Shown here one piece after another: positions 24,861-33,338 of a stretch of 64,000 nucleotides of DNA. The notes beneath the pieces are model-generated. The model ran no database searches, was not told the DNA's origin, and worked only from the letters and a program-made list of their open reading frames with translations. A program made the translations under genes and the position numbers. How positions within the stretch are numbered: the stretch's first letter is position 1; the number at the start of each line of letters is the position of its first letter. The DNA is from Streptomyces kanamyceticus. GTDB taxonomy: Bacteria; Actinomycetota; Actinomycetes; Streptomycetales; Streptomycetaceae. The stretch is from assembly GCF_008704495.1 (NCBI RefSeq), contig NZ_CP023699.1:3906001-3970000 (forward strand), written 5' to 3'.

Positions 24861-26002
24861 CGGGCAGCCACCTCCTTCACGGAGTCGTTGTTGCCGTTGC
24901 CGTTGCCGTTCGCCCGTGCGGCGGCGGCCAGTTCCTCACCCACGCGCTGCTGCTGGCGGCGCAGACCCCAGCGGCCCACCGCCTCGTAGGAGACGACGAC
25001 CGCGATCACGATGATGCCCTGCATGATCACCGCGATCTCCTTGTCGTACGGCTCCGGCTGCGCGTAGTCCAGGGCGGGCGACGCCTTGTCGAGGAAGGCC
25101 CAGAGCAGTGCGGCGAGCGCGATGCCGACCGGGTTGTTGCGGCCGAGCAGGGCGATGCCGATGCCGATGAAGCCGAGTCCCGAGGGGAAGCTGAGGCTGT
25201 ACGTGTGGGTGTCGCCGAGCAGGATCGGCATGCCGGAGAGGCCCGCGACCGCGCCCGAGATCAGCATCGCGGTGAGCGCCATGCGCTTGGCGTTCACGCC
25301 GCTGGCCGCGGCGGCGGACTCGGAGGCGCCGGTGGCGCGCAGGTCGAAGCCGAAGCGGGTGCGGTTGAGGATCAGCCAGTACAGGACGCCCGCGAGGATC
25401 GCGACGAACACGAAGCCGTAGATCTCGCCGGAGGCGCCCATGCTGATGCCGGGGAACCAGCCGGACTCCTTCATCACGCCGGTGGTCTGGTTGTTGCCGA
25501 CCGGGACGCCGAAGTTCTCGGTGAGCGTGAGGTAGCCGATGACGCTCGTCGCGATGGCGTTCAGCATGATCGTCGCGACGACCTCGCTGACGCCGCGGGT
25601 GGTCTTCAGGACGCCCGCGATGCCCGACCAGAAGGCGCCGGTGAGCATCGCGACCACGATCAGGAGCGGGATCTGCAGCGCGGCGGGCAGCGCGACGTGC
25701 GCGCCGACGACCGCGGTGATCATCGCGGCGAGGCGGTACTGGCCGTCCACACCGATGTTGAACAGGTTCATCCGGAAGCCGATGGCCACCGCGAGCGCGG
25801 CCAGGTAGTACATCCCGGCCTGGTTGATGATCAGCACCTGGACGTCGGAGTACGTGGCCTGCTCGAACATCAGGGAGTACGGCTCGATCGGGCTCTTGCC
25901 CGAGGCGAGCAGCACGCCCGAGGTGAGCACCACGGCCACGACGAGGGCGATGACAGGGCCTGCCACCGCGAGGAGCACGCGCTCCTTGTCGAACTTCTTC
26001 AT
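24857..26002 (-). CDS. ABC nucleoside importer, permease 1
   Basis: A 381-residue permease (NupP/YufP-like) with about ten hydrophobic segments. The coupling loop reads LRATGASESAAAASGVNAKR. An N-terminal helix begins at about residue 8 (VLLAVAGPVIALVVAVVLTS). The C-terminus is an Asn/Gly-rich tail (NGNGNGNNDS). The start at 26002 (MKKFDKER) overlaps the ATPase stop by 4 bases and its own stop overlaps permease 2 by 4 bases, so the operon is tightly coupled. Confidence 0.92.
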   Translation of the reverse strand: MKKFDKERVLLAVAGPVIALVVAVVLTSGVLLASGKSPIEPYSLMFEQATYSDVQVLIINQAGMYYLAALAVAIGFRMNLFNIGVDGQYRLAAMITAVVGAHVALPAALQIPLLIVVAMLTGAFWSGIAGVLKTTRGVSEVVATIMLNAIATSVIGYLTLTENFGVPVGNNQTTGVMKESGWFPGISMGASGEIYGFVFVAILAGVLYWLILNRTRFGFDLRATGASESAAAASGVNAKRMALTAMLISGAVAGLSGMPILLGDTHTYSLSFPSGLGFIGIGIALLGRNNPVGIALAALLWAFLDKASPALDYAQPEPYDKEIAVIMQGIIVIAVVVSYEAVGRWGLRRQQQRVGEELAAAARANGNGNGNNDSVKEVAAR

Positions 26003-27663
26003 CGGGTCTCGTCCTCCTCGGAGCCGTCACCGGACTCGACGTGTTCCAGGTGACCGGAGGAGGCGCCGGTCATCGCCGAACCCAGTTCCTCCGGCGTGAT
26101 GGTGGCCGGGTCGGCGTCCGCCACGAACCGTCCGCGGTAGATCACGCGGAGGGTGTCGGAGAGGCCGATCAGCTCGTCCAGGTCGGCGGAGATCAGCAGG
26201 ACCGCGAGGCCCTCGCGCCGTGCCTCGCGGATCTGGTCCCAGATCTGGGCCTGCGCGCCGACGTCCACGCCTCGGGTGGGGTGGGCGGCGATCAGGAAGC
26301 GCGGCTTGTGGCTCATCTCGCGGCCGACGATCAGCTTCTGCTGGTTGCCGCCGGACAGGGAGGCCGCGGTGACGTCGATGCCGGGCGTACGGACGTCGTA
26401 CTCCTCGACGATGCGGCGGGTGTCGGCCTGGGCGCCCTTGGGGTCCAGCCAGAAGCCCTTCGCGTTGGGCTTCTCGGTGACGTGGCCGAGGATGCGGTTC
26501 TCCCACAGCGGCGACTCCAGGAGGAGGCCGTGGCGGTGGCGGTCCTCGGGGATGTAACCGATGCCTTGTTCGCGGCGCTTGCGGGTGGGGAGTCCTGTGA
26601 CGTCCTCGCCGAGGAAGCGGATGGCACCGGTGTCCGCGTGCTTCAGGCCGATGAGCGCGTCGATGAGTTCCGTCTGGCCGTTGCCCTCGACACCGGCGAT
26701 GCCCATGACCTCGCCCGCGTGGATGGTGAACGACACGTCGTCCAGGACGCGCCGCACCTCCCCGCGCTGGACTTCGTCCATGAGCAGGCTCGCCGACGAC
26801 TTGCCGGTCGACACCATGCCCTTGTCGTACACGCTGAGGTCGGCGACCTCGATCACGGGACGGTCGGTGACCGTCGACTCCGCCGTCTCCGGGGTGGGCA
26901 GCTCGCTGCCGACCATCAGCTCGGCGAGCTGGCGGGGCGTCGTCTCGGACGGGATCGCCGTGCCCACCGTCGTGCCGCGCCGGATGACCGTGATGTCGTC
27001 GGCCACGGACAGGACTTCACCCAGCTTGTGCGAGATGAAGATGACGGAGAGGCCCTCGGACTTCAGCCCGCGCAGGTTGTCGAAGAGCGCGTCGACCTCC
27101 TGCGGCACGAGCACGGCCGTCGGCTCGTCCAGGATCAGTGTGGTGGCGCCGCGGTAGAGGACCTTGAGGATCTCCACGCGCTGCCGGTCGGCGACGCCGA
27201 GGTCCTCGACGTACGCGTCGGGGCGCACCCCGAGGCCGTACCGCTCGGAGATCTCGGCGATCTTGCGGCGGGCCGCGCCGCCGATGCCGTGCAGCTTCTC
27301 GCTGCCGAGGACGATGTTCTCCAGGACCGTCAACTGGTCGGCGAGCATGAAGTGCTGGTGCACCATGCCGATGCCGCGGACGATCGCGTCGGCGGGGCTG
27401 GAGAAGGAGACCTGCTCGCCGTCGACGGTGATGGTGCCCTCGTCCGGCTTCTGCATGCCGTAGAGGATCTTCATCAGGGTCGATTTGCCCGCGCCGTTCT
27501 CGCCGACGAGGGCGTGCACGGTGCCCTTGCGGACGGTCAGGTGGATGTCGTGGTTGGCCACGACGCCCGGGAAACGCTTGGTGATGCCGCTGAGCTCAAC
27601 GGCGGTGCCACCGGCGGCGGTTGGTGCCTTGCCGGTGGGCGGAGGGCTGGTGGACGCGTCGAT
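25999..27663 (-). CDS. ABC nucleoside importer, ATPase with two NBDs
   Basis: A protein of about 554 residues with tandem nucleotide-binding domains. The first has Walker A GENGAGKST and Walker B LILDEPTAVL. The second has the degenerate Walker A GVEGNGQTE and the signature LSGGNQQKL, as in NupO/RbsA-type ATPases. It energises the two permeases. The start is a puzzle. In frame, the only standard start is TTG 27750, which has AGGGAAG almost touching it. GAGGAG lies eight bases before an ATC at 27663, exactly where a start codon should be, followed by DASTSPPP. I place the start at the ATC with low confidence in that one point. The upstream operator (27720-27731) also favours a start below it. 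Confidence 0.88.
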   Translation of the reverse strand: MDASTSPPPTGKAPTAAGGTAVELSGITKRFPGVVANHDIHLTVRKGTVHALVGENGAGKSTLMKILYGMQKPDEGTITVDGEQVSFSSPADAIVRGIGMVHQHFMLADQLTVLENIVLGSEKLHGIGGAARRKIAEISERYGLGVRPDAYVEDLGVADRQRVEILKVLYRGATTLILDEPTAVLVPQEVDALFDNLRGLKSEGLSVIFISHKLGEVLSVADDITVIRRGTTVGTAIPSETTPRQLAELMVGSELPTPETAESTVTDRPVIEVADLSVYDKGMVSTGKSSASLLMDEVQRGEVRRVLDDVSFTIHAGEVMGIAGVEGNGQTELIDALIGLKHADTGAIRFLGEDVTGLPTRKRREQGIGYIPEDRHRHGLLLESPLWENRILGHVTEKPNAKGFWLDPKGAQADTRRIVEEYDVRTPGIDVTAASLSGGNQQKLIVGREMSHKPRFLIAAHPTRGVDVGAQAQIWDQIREARREGLAVLLISADLDELIGLSDTLRVIYRGRFVADADPATITPEELGSAMTGASSGHLEHVESGDGSEEDETR

Positions 27664-27719
27664 GGCGCACTCTCCTCGGAGGCCGAAAGGCCTTGAAGGG
27701 CCTGAGGGAAAGGGGCCGC

Positions 27720-27731
27720 CTACGCGCGCAG
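27720..27731. promoter_or_regulatory. Nucleoside-regulon operator, ABC-cdd operon
   Basis: CTACGCGCGCAG differs at one base from the perfect palindrome upstream of add. It lies 57 bases before the proposed ATPase start. Confidence 0.65.
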
Positions 27732-27869
27732 TGCCCCTGCTTTTGGGCAACTTCCCTGGTGTGGGAGGAAGTTGAGGTGTGTTCCGCGCGAAAGGGGCGC
27801 GGGTGAACCATCGTCCCCCACACCCCGTCGCACAAGAATCACGCTGCTGTTACGGCAGCCTGTGTGCCG

Positions 27870-28922
27870 TTACGGCTTGGCCTTGACCTTGATCTTGCCG
27901 CTCTTGATGCCCTCTTCGGCCTTCTTCACGGCGGCCTGGACATCGGTCATCTTCTTGAACTCGGGGTTCGAGTCGGTCAGCGCGACACCGCCGGAGGCGA
28001 GGTCGGCGCGGACGACGCCGCCCTTGGCGTTGCCGTCCTCGACGGCCTTCGCCAGGTTGTAGACCGAGCCCGCGACGTCCTTGGTCGCCGAGGTCAGGAT
28101 GTACTTCTTGTACTTGGCGAGCGCGTCCTGCTTGTACTGGTCGGAGTCGACGCCGATCGCCCAGACCTTCTTGGCGGCGGCGGCCTCGATGACGCCCTGA
28201 CCGGAGAGGCCCGCGGCGTGGTAGACCACGTCGGCGCCCTTCTCGATGTGGCCCTGGGTGGCGGTCTTGCCCTTGTCGGGGCTGGTGAACCCGCCGTCCT
28301 CGGCCTTCTCCGTCAGGTACTGCTTGACGACCTTGACCTTGGGGTTCGTGTCCTTGACGCCCTGGACGAAGCCCGCCTCGAACTTGTGGATGAGCGGCAC
28401 GTCCACGCCGCCCACGAAGCCGACGGTCTTGGACTTGGTGACCTTGGCGGCGGTGACGCCTGCCAGGTAGGACGCCTCCTGCTCGCTGAAGACCAGGTCG
28501 GAGACGTTCTTCGCCTTGACGGTCTCGTCGTCGACGATGCCGAAGGAGACCTTCGGGAACTTCGCGGCGACCTCCTTGATCGCCGGGGCGTAGGCGTAGC
28601 CGACCCCGATGACCGGGTTGTAGCCCTGCTTCGCGAGCTGGGTGAGGCGCTGCGCCTTGTCGGCGTCCGACTCGCCGTCGACCGGCTCGACGGCCTTCTC
28701 GCCGGTCTTGAACTCGGCGGCGGCCTTCTTCATGCCCTCGGTCGCCGCGTCGTTGAAGGACTGGTCGCCGGCGCCGCCGACGTCGTAGGCGATGGCGACG
28801 CCCTTGTTCTTGTCGTCCTTGCTGGCGGCGGCGTCGCTTGACGTGCCACCGCAGGCAGAGACGGAGACGGCGAGGGCGGCGGTCGCGGCGCCCGCGACAG
28901 CTATTCGAGACACCCGGCGCAT
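27870..28922 (-). CDS. BMP family nucleoside-binding lipoprotein 1
   Basis: A 350-residue substrate-binding lipoprotein. The signal peptide ends in SVSACGG, with Cys24 as the lipidation site. The Bmp/PnrA family pattern is clear: GAGDQSFNDAA near the N-terminus, VIGVGYAYAPAIKEVA, and HAAGLSGQGVIEAA with WAIGVDSDQY in the second lobe. PnrA-type proteins bind purine and pyrimidine nucleosides at the outer membrane face and deliver them to the ABC permeases. A strong AAGGAG ribosome site precedes ATG 28922. It is transcribed alone, 206 bases upstream of the ATPase gene, with its own copy of the operator. Confidence 0.94.
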   Translation of the reverse strand: MRRVSRIAVAGAATAALAVSVSACGGTSSDAAASKDDKNKGVAIAYDVGGAGDQSFNDAATEGMKKAAAEFKTGEKAVEPVDGESDADKAQRLTQLAKQGYNPVIGVGYAYAPAIKEVAAKFPKVSFGIVDDETVKAKNVSDLVFSEQEASYLAGVTAAKVTKSKTVGFVGGVDVPLIHKFEAGFVQGVKDTNPKVKVVKQYLTEKAEDGGFTSPDKGKTATQGHIEKGADVVYHAAGLSGQGVIEAAAAKKVWAIGVDSDQYKQDALAKYKKYILTSATKDVAGSVYNLAKAVEDGNAKGGVVRADLASGGVALTDSNPEFKKMTDVQAAVKKAEEGIKSGKIKVKAKP

Positions 28923-28994
28923 AGAGACGAACTCCTTAGTACAAGCAAGCACAAGCACGTACGAGCGCCTCCTGGCGCCGATTTCGCCGCAGCG

Positions 28995-29006
28995 TAACGC
29001 GCGTAG
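28995..29006. promoter_or_regulatory. Nucleoside-regulon operator, bmp1
   Basis: TAACGCGCGTAG, identical to the site before bmp2 and two bases different from the add palindrome. It lies 72 bases upstream of the start. The flanks GATTTCGCCGCA and GATTTCGGCGCA are also shared with bmp2. Confidence 0.68.
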
Positions 29007-29151
29007 ACCTGACATAAGAACCCTTCTGTCCGGTCCGTTATCGAGCTGTGGCCACCAGATGTCCGGTGCCCGAACGCCGGGTGGGCGCCCCCTTCGCGGG
29101 AGCGCCCAAGCGCCGCAGTACGTACTACGTAAAACGTCTCCGTGCCGCGCG

Positions 29152-30234
29152 CTACGGCGCGATCTTGACCTTGACCTTGCCGCTGATGATGTCTTCCTTG
29201 GCCTTCTCCACGGCGGCGACGACGTCCTTCATCGCCGTGTACTTCGGATTCGAGTCGGCGAACCCGACGCGGCCCGACTTCAGGTCGTAGCGCTGCTCGC
29301 CCTTCATCGGCTTGCCCTCGACGACCGACTTCGTCAGGTCGTAGACCGCGCCGCCGACGTCCTTGGTCGCCGAGCCGAGGATGTAGTCCTTGTACTTGGC
29401 AAGGGCCTTCTGCTTGTACTGGTCGGAGTCGACACCGATCGCCCACTTCTTCTGCGAGCCCGCCTCCTGGATGACGCCCTGCCCGGAGAGCCCGGCGGCG
29501 TGGTAGATCACGTCGGCGCCCGCCTCGATCTGACCGCTCGCCGCGTTCTGTCCCTTGTCGGGGCTGGAGAAGCCGCCCTCCTCGGGCTTCTCGGTCAGAT
29601 AGCGCTTCTCGATCTCGATCTTCGGGTCCACGGACTTCACGCCCTGGACGAAGCCCGCCTCGAACTTGTGGATGAGCGGGATGTCCACGCCGCCCACGAA
29701 GCCGACGTGCTTGACCTTGGTGACCTTGGCCGCGGCGACCCCGGCGAGATAGGAGCCCTGCTCCTCGTGGAAGACGAGGTCGACGACGTTGTCCGCCTTC
29801 ACGGTGTTGTCGTCGATGATCCCGAACGTGGTGTCGGGGTACTTCTCCGCGGCGGCCTGCACGGCGGGCGCGTAGACGAAGCCGACGCCGACCACCGGGT
29901 CGTAGCCCTGCCGGGCGAGCTGTTCGAGCCGCTGGACCTTGTCGGCGCTCGACTCGCCGTCGCCCGGCTCCATGTCCACGCCGCCGATCTTGAATTCCTT
30001 GCGGGCCTTCGAGTAGCCCGCGTAGGCGGCGTCGTTGAAGGACTGGTCGCCCTTTCCGCCGATGTCGTAGGCGAGGCCGATGCCCTTGCCCTCGTACTTC
30101 GACGACCCGGCGGACCCCTTGTCCTTGCCGTCGTCCTTCGACGCCTCGTCGCTGGTCTTGCCGCACGCGGAGGCCGCGAGGGCGAGGCTCGCCACCGCCA
30201 CGGCCACTTGGGAAAGTTTCGATACACGACGCAT
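29152..30234 (-). CDS. BMP family nucleoside-binding lipoprotein 2
   Basis: A 360-residue paralogue of the neighbouring BMP lipoprotein. The signal peptide ends ASACGK (Cys24). The family motifs are GKGDQSFNDAA, VVGVGFVYAPAVQAAA, HAAGLSGQGVIQEAG and WAIGVDSDQY. A Lys/Asp/Ser-rich linker follows the lipidated cysteine. By eye it is roughly two-thirds identical to the other copy, with most differences near the N-terminus and in the loops, which suggests an old tandem duplication with possible change of specificity. It has its own operator and AAGGAGT ribosome site. Both proteins presumably serve the same permease pair. Confidence 0.94.
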   Translation of the reverse strand: MRRVSKLSQVAVAVASLALAASACGKTSDEASKDDGKDKGSAGSSKYEGKGIGLAYDIGGKGDQSFNDAAYAGYSKARKEFKIGGVDMEPGDGESSADKVQRLEQLARQGYDPVVGVGFVYAPAVQAAAEKYPDTTFGIIDDNTVKADNVVDLVFHEEQGSYLAGVAAAKVTKVKHVGFVGGVDIPLIHKFEAGFVQGVKSVDPKIEIEKRYLTEKPEEGGFSSPDKGQNAASGQIEAGADVIYHAAGLSGQGVIQEAGSQKKWAIGVDSDQYKQKALAKYKDYILGSATKDVGGAVYDLTKSVVEGKPMKGEQRYDLKSGRVGFADSNPKYTAMKDVVAAVEKAKEDIISGKVKVKIAP

Positions 30235-30292
30235 AGGACGTACTCCTTACGTTCCCCAACGCACCGTTGACGGCGCTGATTTCGGCGCACAG

Positions 30293-30304
30293 TAACGCGC
30301 GTAG
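30293..30304. promoter_or_regulatory. Nucleoside-regulon operator, bmp2
   Basis: TAACGCGCGTAG, 58 bases upstream of the bmp2 start and identical to the bmp1 site. Confidence 0.68.
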
Positions 30305-30395
30305 AAAGGGAGGGGAACGGGGTTTCGCGCGGCCGTTACCTATTCGTGTACCTACGCGTGCACTTCTTCGTTGCGGTCTTCGTCCCGGGGGAGGC

Positions 30396-31631
30396 TCACT
30401 CCCGGTCCGCGTCGAGCAGCGCCGCTGCGGTGAAGAGTTCCACGCCGACCGTGATGGCCGACTCGTCGGCGTCGAAGTCGCCCTGGTGGAGGTCGCGGAC
30501 GACGCGCTCGCCCGGCTTGCGGACGCCGAGCCGGGCCATGGCGCCCGGCACGTGCTCCAGGTACCAGGAGAAGTCCTCGCCGCCGAGGCTCTGTTCGGTG
30601 TCCTCGACGGAGAGCGGTCCGCGCCGCCCGGTCATGGCGTCGCGCAGCAGGTCGGTGACGACCGGGTCGTTGACCACGGGCGGCACTCCGCGGATGTAGT
30701 TGATCTCGGACTTGGCCCGGTAGAGCTCGGCGACCTCCTGGATGGCGCCGTGCACCAGGTCGGGCGCCTGCCGCCAGGCCTTGAGGTCCAGGCAGCGCAC
30801 TGTCCCGGAGAGCTCGGCGTGCTGCGGGATCACGTTGCACGCGTGCCCCGACTCGATGCGGCCCCAGGTCACCGAGAGGCCGGAGCGGGCGTCGATGCGC
30901 CGGGCGACCAGGGCGGGCACCTCGGTGGCGACCTTGGCGGCCGCGGTCACGAGGTCGGTGGTGAGGTGCGGGCGCGCGGTGTGCCCGCCGGGGCCGTCGA
31001 GCGCGACTTCGAGGCGGTCGCAGGCGGAGGTGATGGGGCCGTGCCGCAGGCCGATGCGGCCCGCGTCGACGCGGGGGTCGCAGTGCACCCCGATGATCCG
31101 GCCGACGCCGTCGAGGACACCCGACTCGATGGCGTCGGGCGCGCCGCCCGGCAGGACCTCCTCGGCGGGCTGGAAGATCAGCCGGACGGGGCGGGGCAGT
31201 TGGCCGCGGGCGGCAAGGTCGGCGAGGACGAGTCCCGCGCCGAGTACGACGGTGGTGTGCACGTCATGTCCGCAGGCGTGGGCGCGGTCGGGCACCGTCG
31301 AGCGGTACGGGACGCCCAGCTTGGTGTCGGGGATGGGCAGCGCGTCGATGTCGGCGCGCAGCGCGAGCATGGGCCTGGCGCCGTCCCACTCTCCGATGTC
31401 GCAGATCAGCCCCGTACCGATGGCGAGGACGCGGGGCTTGAGCCCCGCGTCCTCAAGCCGGGCCTTGAGGGCCGCGGTGGTACGGAACTCCTGGTTGCCC
31501 AGCTCGGGGTGCATGTGCAAGTCGCGGCGGAAGGCGACGAGTTCGGCGCGCAGCGCTTCGGGCAGCGCACCGGGCAGTGCTTCCGCGGGAGCGGACTCGG
31601 ATCCCGGCTCGGCTTCGGACTCGCGGGACAT
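30396..31631 (-). CDS. M20 family amidohydrolase/peptidase
   Basis: A 411-residue zinc hydrolase of the aminoacylase/carboxypeptidase group (HipO/AmhX-like). Key motifs: RRDLHMHPELGNQEF near residue 36, LRADIDALPI, the metal-binding ACGHDVHTT, and QPAEE with the catalytic glutamate pair. It would remove acyl groups or cleave N-substituted amino acids in the cytosol. The ATG at 31631 was chosen because AGGGTGA lies nine bases upstream; an in-frame GTG at 31643 lacks correct spacing. It follows the bmp genes on the same strand, but the 161-base gap and the operator upstream of bmp2 argue for separate transcription. Substrate unknown. Confidence 0.9.
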   Translation of the reverse strand: MSRESEAEPGSESAPAEALPGALPEALRAELVAFRRDLHMHPELGNQEFRTTAALKARLEDAGLKPRVLAIGTGLICDIGEWDGARPMLALRADIDALPIPDTKLGVPYRSTVPDRAHACGHDVHTTVVLGAGLVLADLAARGQLPRPVRLIFQPAEEVLPGGAPDAIESGVLDGVGRIIGVHCDPRVDAGRIGLRHGPITSACDRLEVALDGPGGHTARPHLTTDLVTAAAKVATEVPALVARRIDARSGLSVTWGRIESGHACNVIPQHAELSGTVRCLDLKAWRQAPDLVHGAIQEVAELYRAKSEINYIRGVPPVVNDPVVTDLLRDAMTGRRGPLSVEDTEQSLGGEDFSWYLEHVPGAMARLGVRKPGERVVRDLHQGDFDADESAITVGVELFTAAALLDADRE

Positions 31632-31971
31632 CAATTGGTTCACCCTGTGAAGGGTAGGGCGACGTGGGGGCCAACTGACCCACGATCAACAAAAGTTCAG
31701 CCCGATAGGGGAAGAATTCGTGGCCGCGTGGCGCATGGGTGTTGGTCGCGGTGGGTAAACTTTTAGGCCGTCGCGAAGGATGCGGATGGCGTTCGGGACC
31801 TGTAATAGGCCGGTGTCTTAGGCCAGTGTCACGGTGGTGAGCGGGGGCGCGAGTGCGCCCGGCGGGGCGCGGCGGGCCGCGCGTCGCACTTCTAGGACAG
31901 TATCTGTCCTACTTGGGTCCTACCGTCGGCGACACCCGACCGCACCCCTCGGAACGAGAACGGTGGTACCG
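31632..31971. other. Intergenic region, divergent promoters
   Basis: A 340-base gap between the divergent M20 and VOC genes. No convincing ORF is seen. It contains a relatively AT-rich stretch (about 31680-31770) and, near the VOC gene, the perfect inverted repeat listed separately. Confidence 0.6.
31893..31911. promoter_or_regulatory. Perfect operator palindrome before VOC gene
   Basis: TAGGACAG-TAT-CTGTCCTA: 8-base perfect arms with a 3-base spacer, ending 60 bases before the VOC start. It is a likely repressor site; the regulator is not adjacent. Confidence 0.65.
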
Positions 31972-32736
31972 ATGAGCCTCGTCACCAGGAACCAGCCCGA
32001 GTCCACGCCCACGTGGACCGACCTCGACGTCACCGAAGGAGCCGAGGCCGAGCGCGCGGCGGAATTCTACGGAGCGGTGTTCGGCTGGGAGTTCCGCGCC
32101 GACGCGGGCCACGGGATCACCTGCCTGCTGCGCGGCCGCCCGGTCGCGGGGCTGCGGACGGTATCCGAGGGCGCGGACCGCCTCGGCGCCTGGCGGATGT
32201 ACTTCGCCGCCGACGACTGCGACGCGGTGGCGGGGCGCGCCGTGGCGGCGGGCGCGACGGTGACGCGGGGCCCGGACGACATCGGCACGCTGGGCCGCAC
32301 GGCCGTGCTCCTCGACCCGGTGGGCGCCGAGTTCGGGCTCTGGCAGGGCCGGGACCTGCTCGGCTGCGAGTTGGTGAACGAGCCGGGCACCCTGGTCCGC
32401 AACGACCTGTCGACGCCGGAGGCGGAGCGCGCGAGGACCTTCTACGCGGCGGTCTTCTCCTACACCCTGGACGGGAACAAGGACCTGCCGGACTTCGACT
32501 TCACGTTCCTGCGGCGCCCGGACGGCCACGAGATCGGCGGCGTCTTCGGCGTCCCGGGGGCGCCGTCGTCCCGCTGGGAGACGACGTTCGAAGTGGCGGA
32601 CACGGACGCGGTGGCCGCCCGCGCGACGGAGGCGGGCGGCGCGGCCGAGGCACCGTCGGACACGCCGTACGGCCGGATGGCGCGGCTCACCGATCCGCTG
32701 GGCAGCGCGTTTCATGTGATCGCGCGGCCGCGGTAG
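31972..32736 (+). CDS. VOC family protein, two-domain glyoxalase-like
   Basis: A 254-residue protein made of two vicinal-oxygen-chelate modules (about residues 8-125 and 130-254). Both halves carry the FYGAVFGWEF / FYAAVFSYTL type opening and end with a strand containing LLDPVGAEFGLWQ and LTDPLGSAFHVI. Related proteins include the antibiotic-resistance and glyoxalase-like proteins of Streptomyces; substrate and metal are unknown. ATG 31972 was chosen as the first start that leaves the upstream palindrome outside the gene; the ribosome site GGTGG is weak. It stands alone. Confidence 0.88.
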   Translation: MSLVTRNQPESTPTWTDLDVTEGAEAERAAEFYGAVFGWEFRADAGHGITCLLRGRPVAGLRTVSEGADRLGAWRMYFAADDCDAVAGRAVAAGATVTRGPDDIGTLGRTAVLLDPVGAEFGLWQGRDLLGCELVNEPGTLVRNDLSTPEAERARTFYAAVFSYTLDGNKDLPDFDFTFLRRPDGHEIGGVFGVPGAPSSRWETTFEVADTDAVAARATEAGGAAEAPSDTPYGRMARLTDPLGSAFHVIARPR

Positions 32737-32844
32737 GCGAAGGGCGGCGGCCCGGAGGTCGCCCTCACCAGAGATGCGCGGCGGCAGCCAGCCCGGCGGA
32801 GGAGCCGGCGCGCGTGCCCGGCGGCACTGGTGACCCACCCGGCC

Positions 32845-33246
32845 TCACAGCGCGATGAGCCCCGCCGCCGTCCCGCGGAAGCCGCAGGCGTCGAAGTAGA
32901 AGCCGCGCAGTTCGTCGTCGAAGTCGACGTGCAGCCACTCGCAGCGCTGCTCGCGCGCGCCTTCGACGGCGCGGGCGACGAGTCCGGTGCCGATCCCCCG
33001 CCTCCGGTGCCGGGCGGCCACGGCGGTGTCCAGGACGAAGGCGTGCACCCCGCCGTCCCAGGCGACGTTGACGAAGCCGACGAGGTCTCCGTGTTCGCCG
33101 TCCCGCGCGCAGACCCAGCCGAGGCTGTGCCGTGCCAGCTGCGCCCGCCAGCCGATGTCGAGGACCGGGTGCCCGAACCCCTCCGCGTGCAGGACGTTGA
33201 CCTCCGCGTCCTCGAAGGGGCCTCGCCACTCGTAGGTGATCGTCAT
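32845..33246 (-). CDS. GNAT family N-acetyltransferase
   Basis: A 133-residue acetyltransferase. The acetyl-CoA-binding motif A reads AVAARHRRRGIGTGLVARAV (residues about 72-91), preceded by strand 4 (VHAFVLDT) and followed by CEWLHVDFDDELRGFYFDACGF with the catalytic tyrosine region. The length is that of a minimal GNAT fold. It is divergent from the monooxygenase-like gene at 33339, across a gap with a MerR/SoxR-like palindrome. The substrate cannot be told. Confidence 0.9.
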   Translation of the reverse strand: MTITYEWRGPFEDAEVNVLHAEGFGHPVLDIGWRAQLARHSLGWVCARDGEHGDLVGFVNVAWDGGVHAFVLDTAVAARHRRRGIGTGLVARAVEGAREQRCEWLHVDFDDELRGFYFDACGFRGTAAGLIAL

Positions 33247-33303
33247 CCGGGGATGATAGCCACGGCCGTACGACCGGCGCCTTGGACTTTTCCGTCCGGT
33301 TGA

Positions 33304-33321
33304 CCTCAACTGTGGTTGAGG
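33304..33321. promoter_or_regulatory. MerR/SoxR-like palindrome
   Basis: CCTCAAC-TGTG-GTTGAGG, preceded by TTGACC (33300-33305) as a -35 box overlapping the left arm. It closely resembles the site at 49764-49781. The -10 element is poor. Confidence 0.5.
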
Positions 33322-33338
33322 GAGGAACGTCGGGTGGC

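Noticed and set aside
30348..30359. CCTACGCGTGCA near the end of the M20 gene region as another operator copy
   Set aside because: It lacks the second arm and lies beyond bmp2's own better site; no start is suitably placed.
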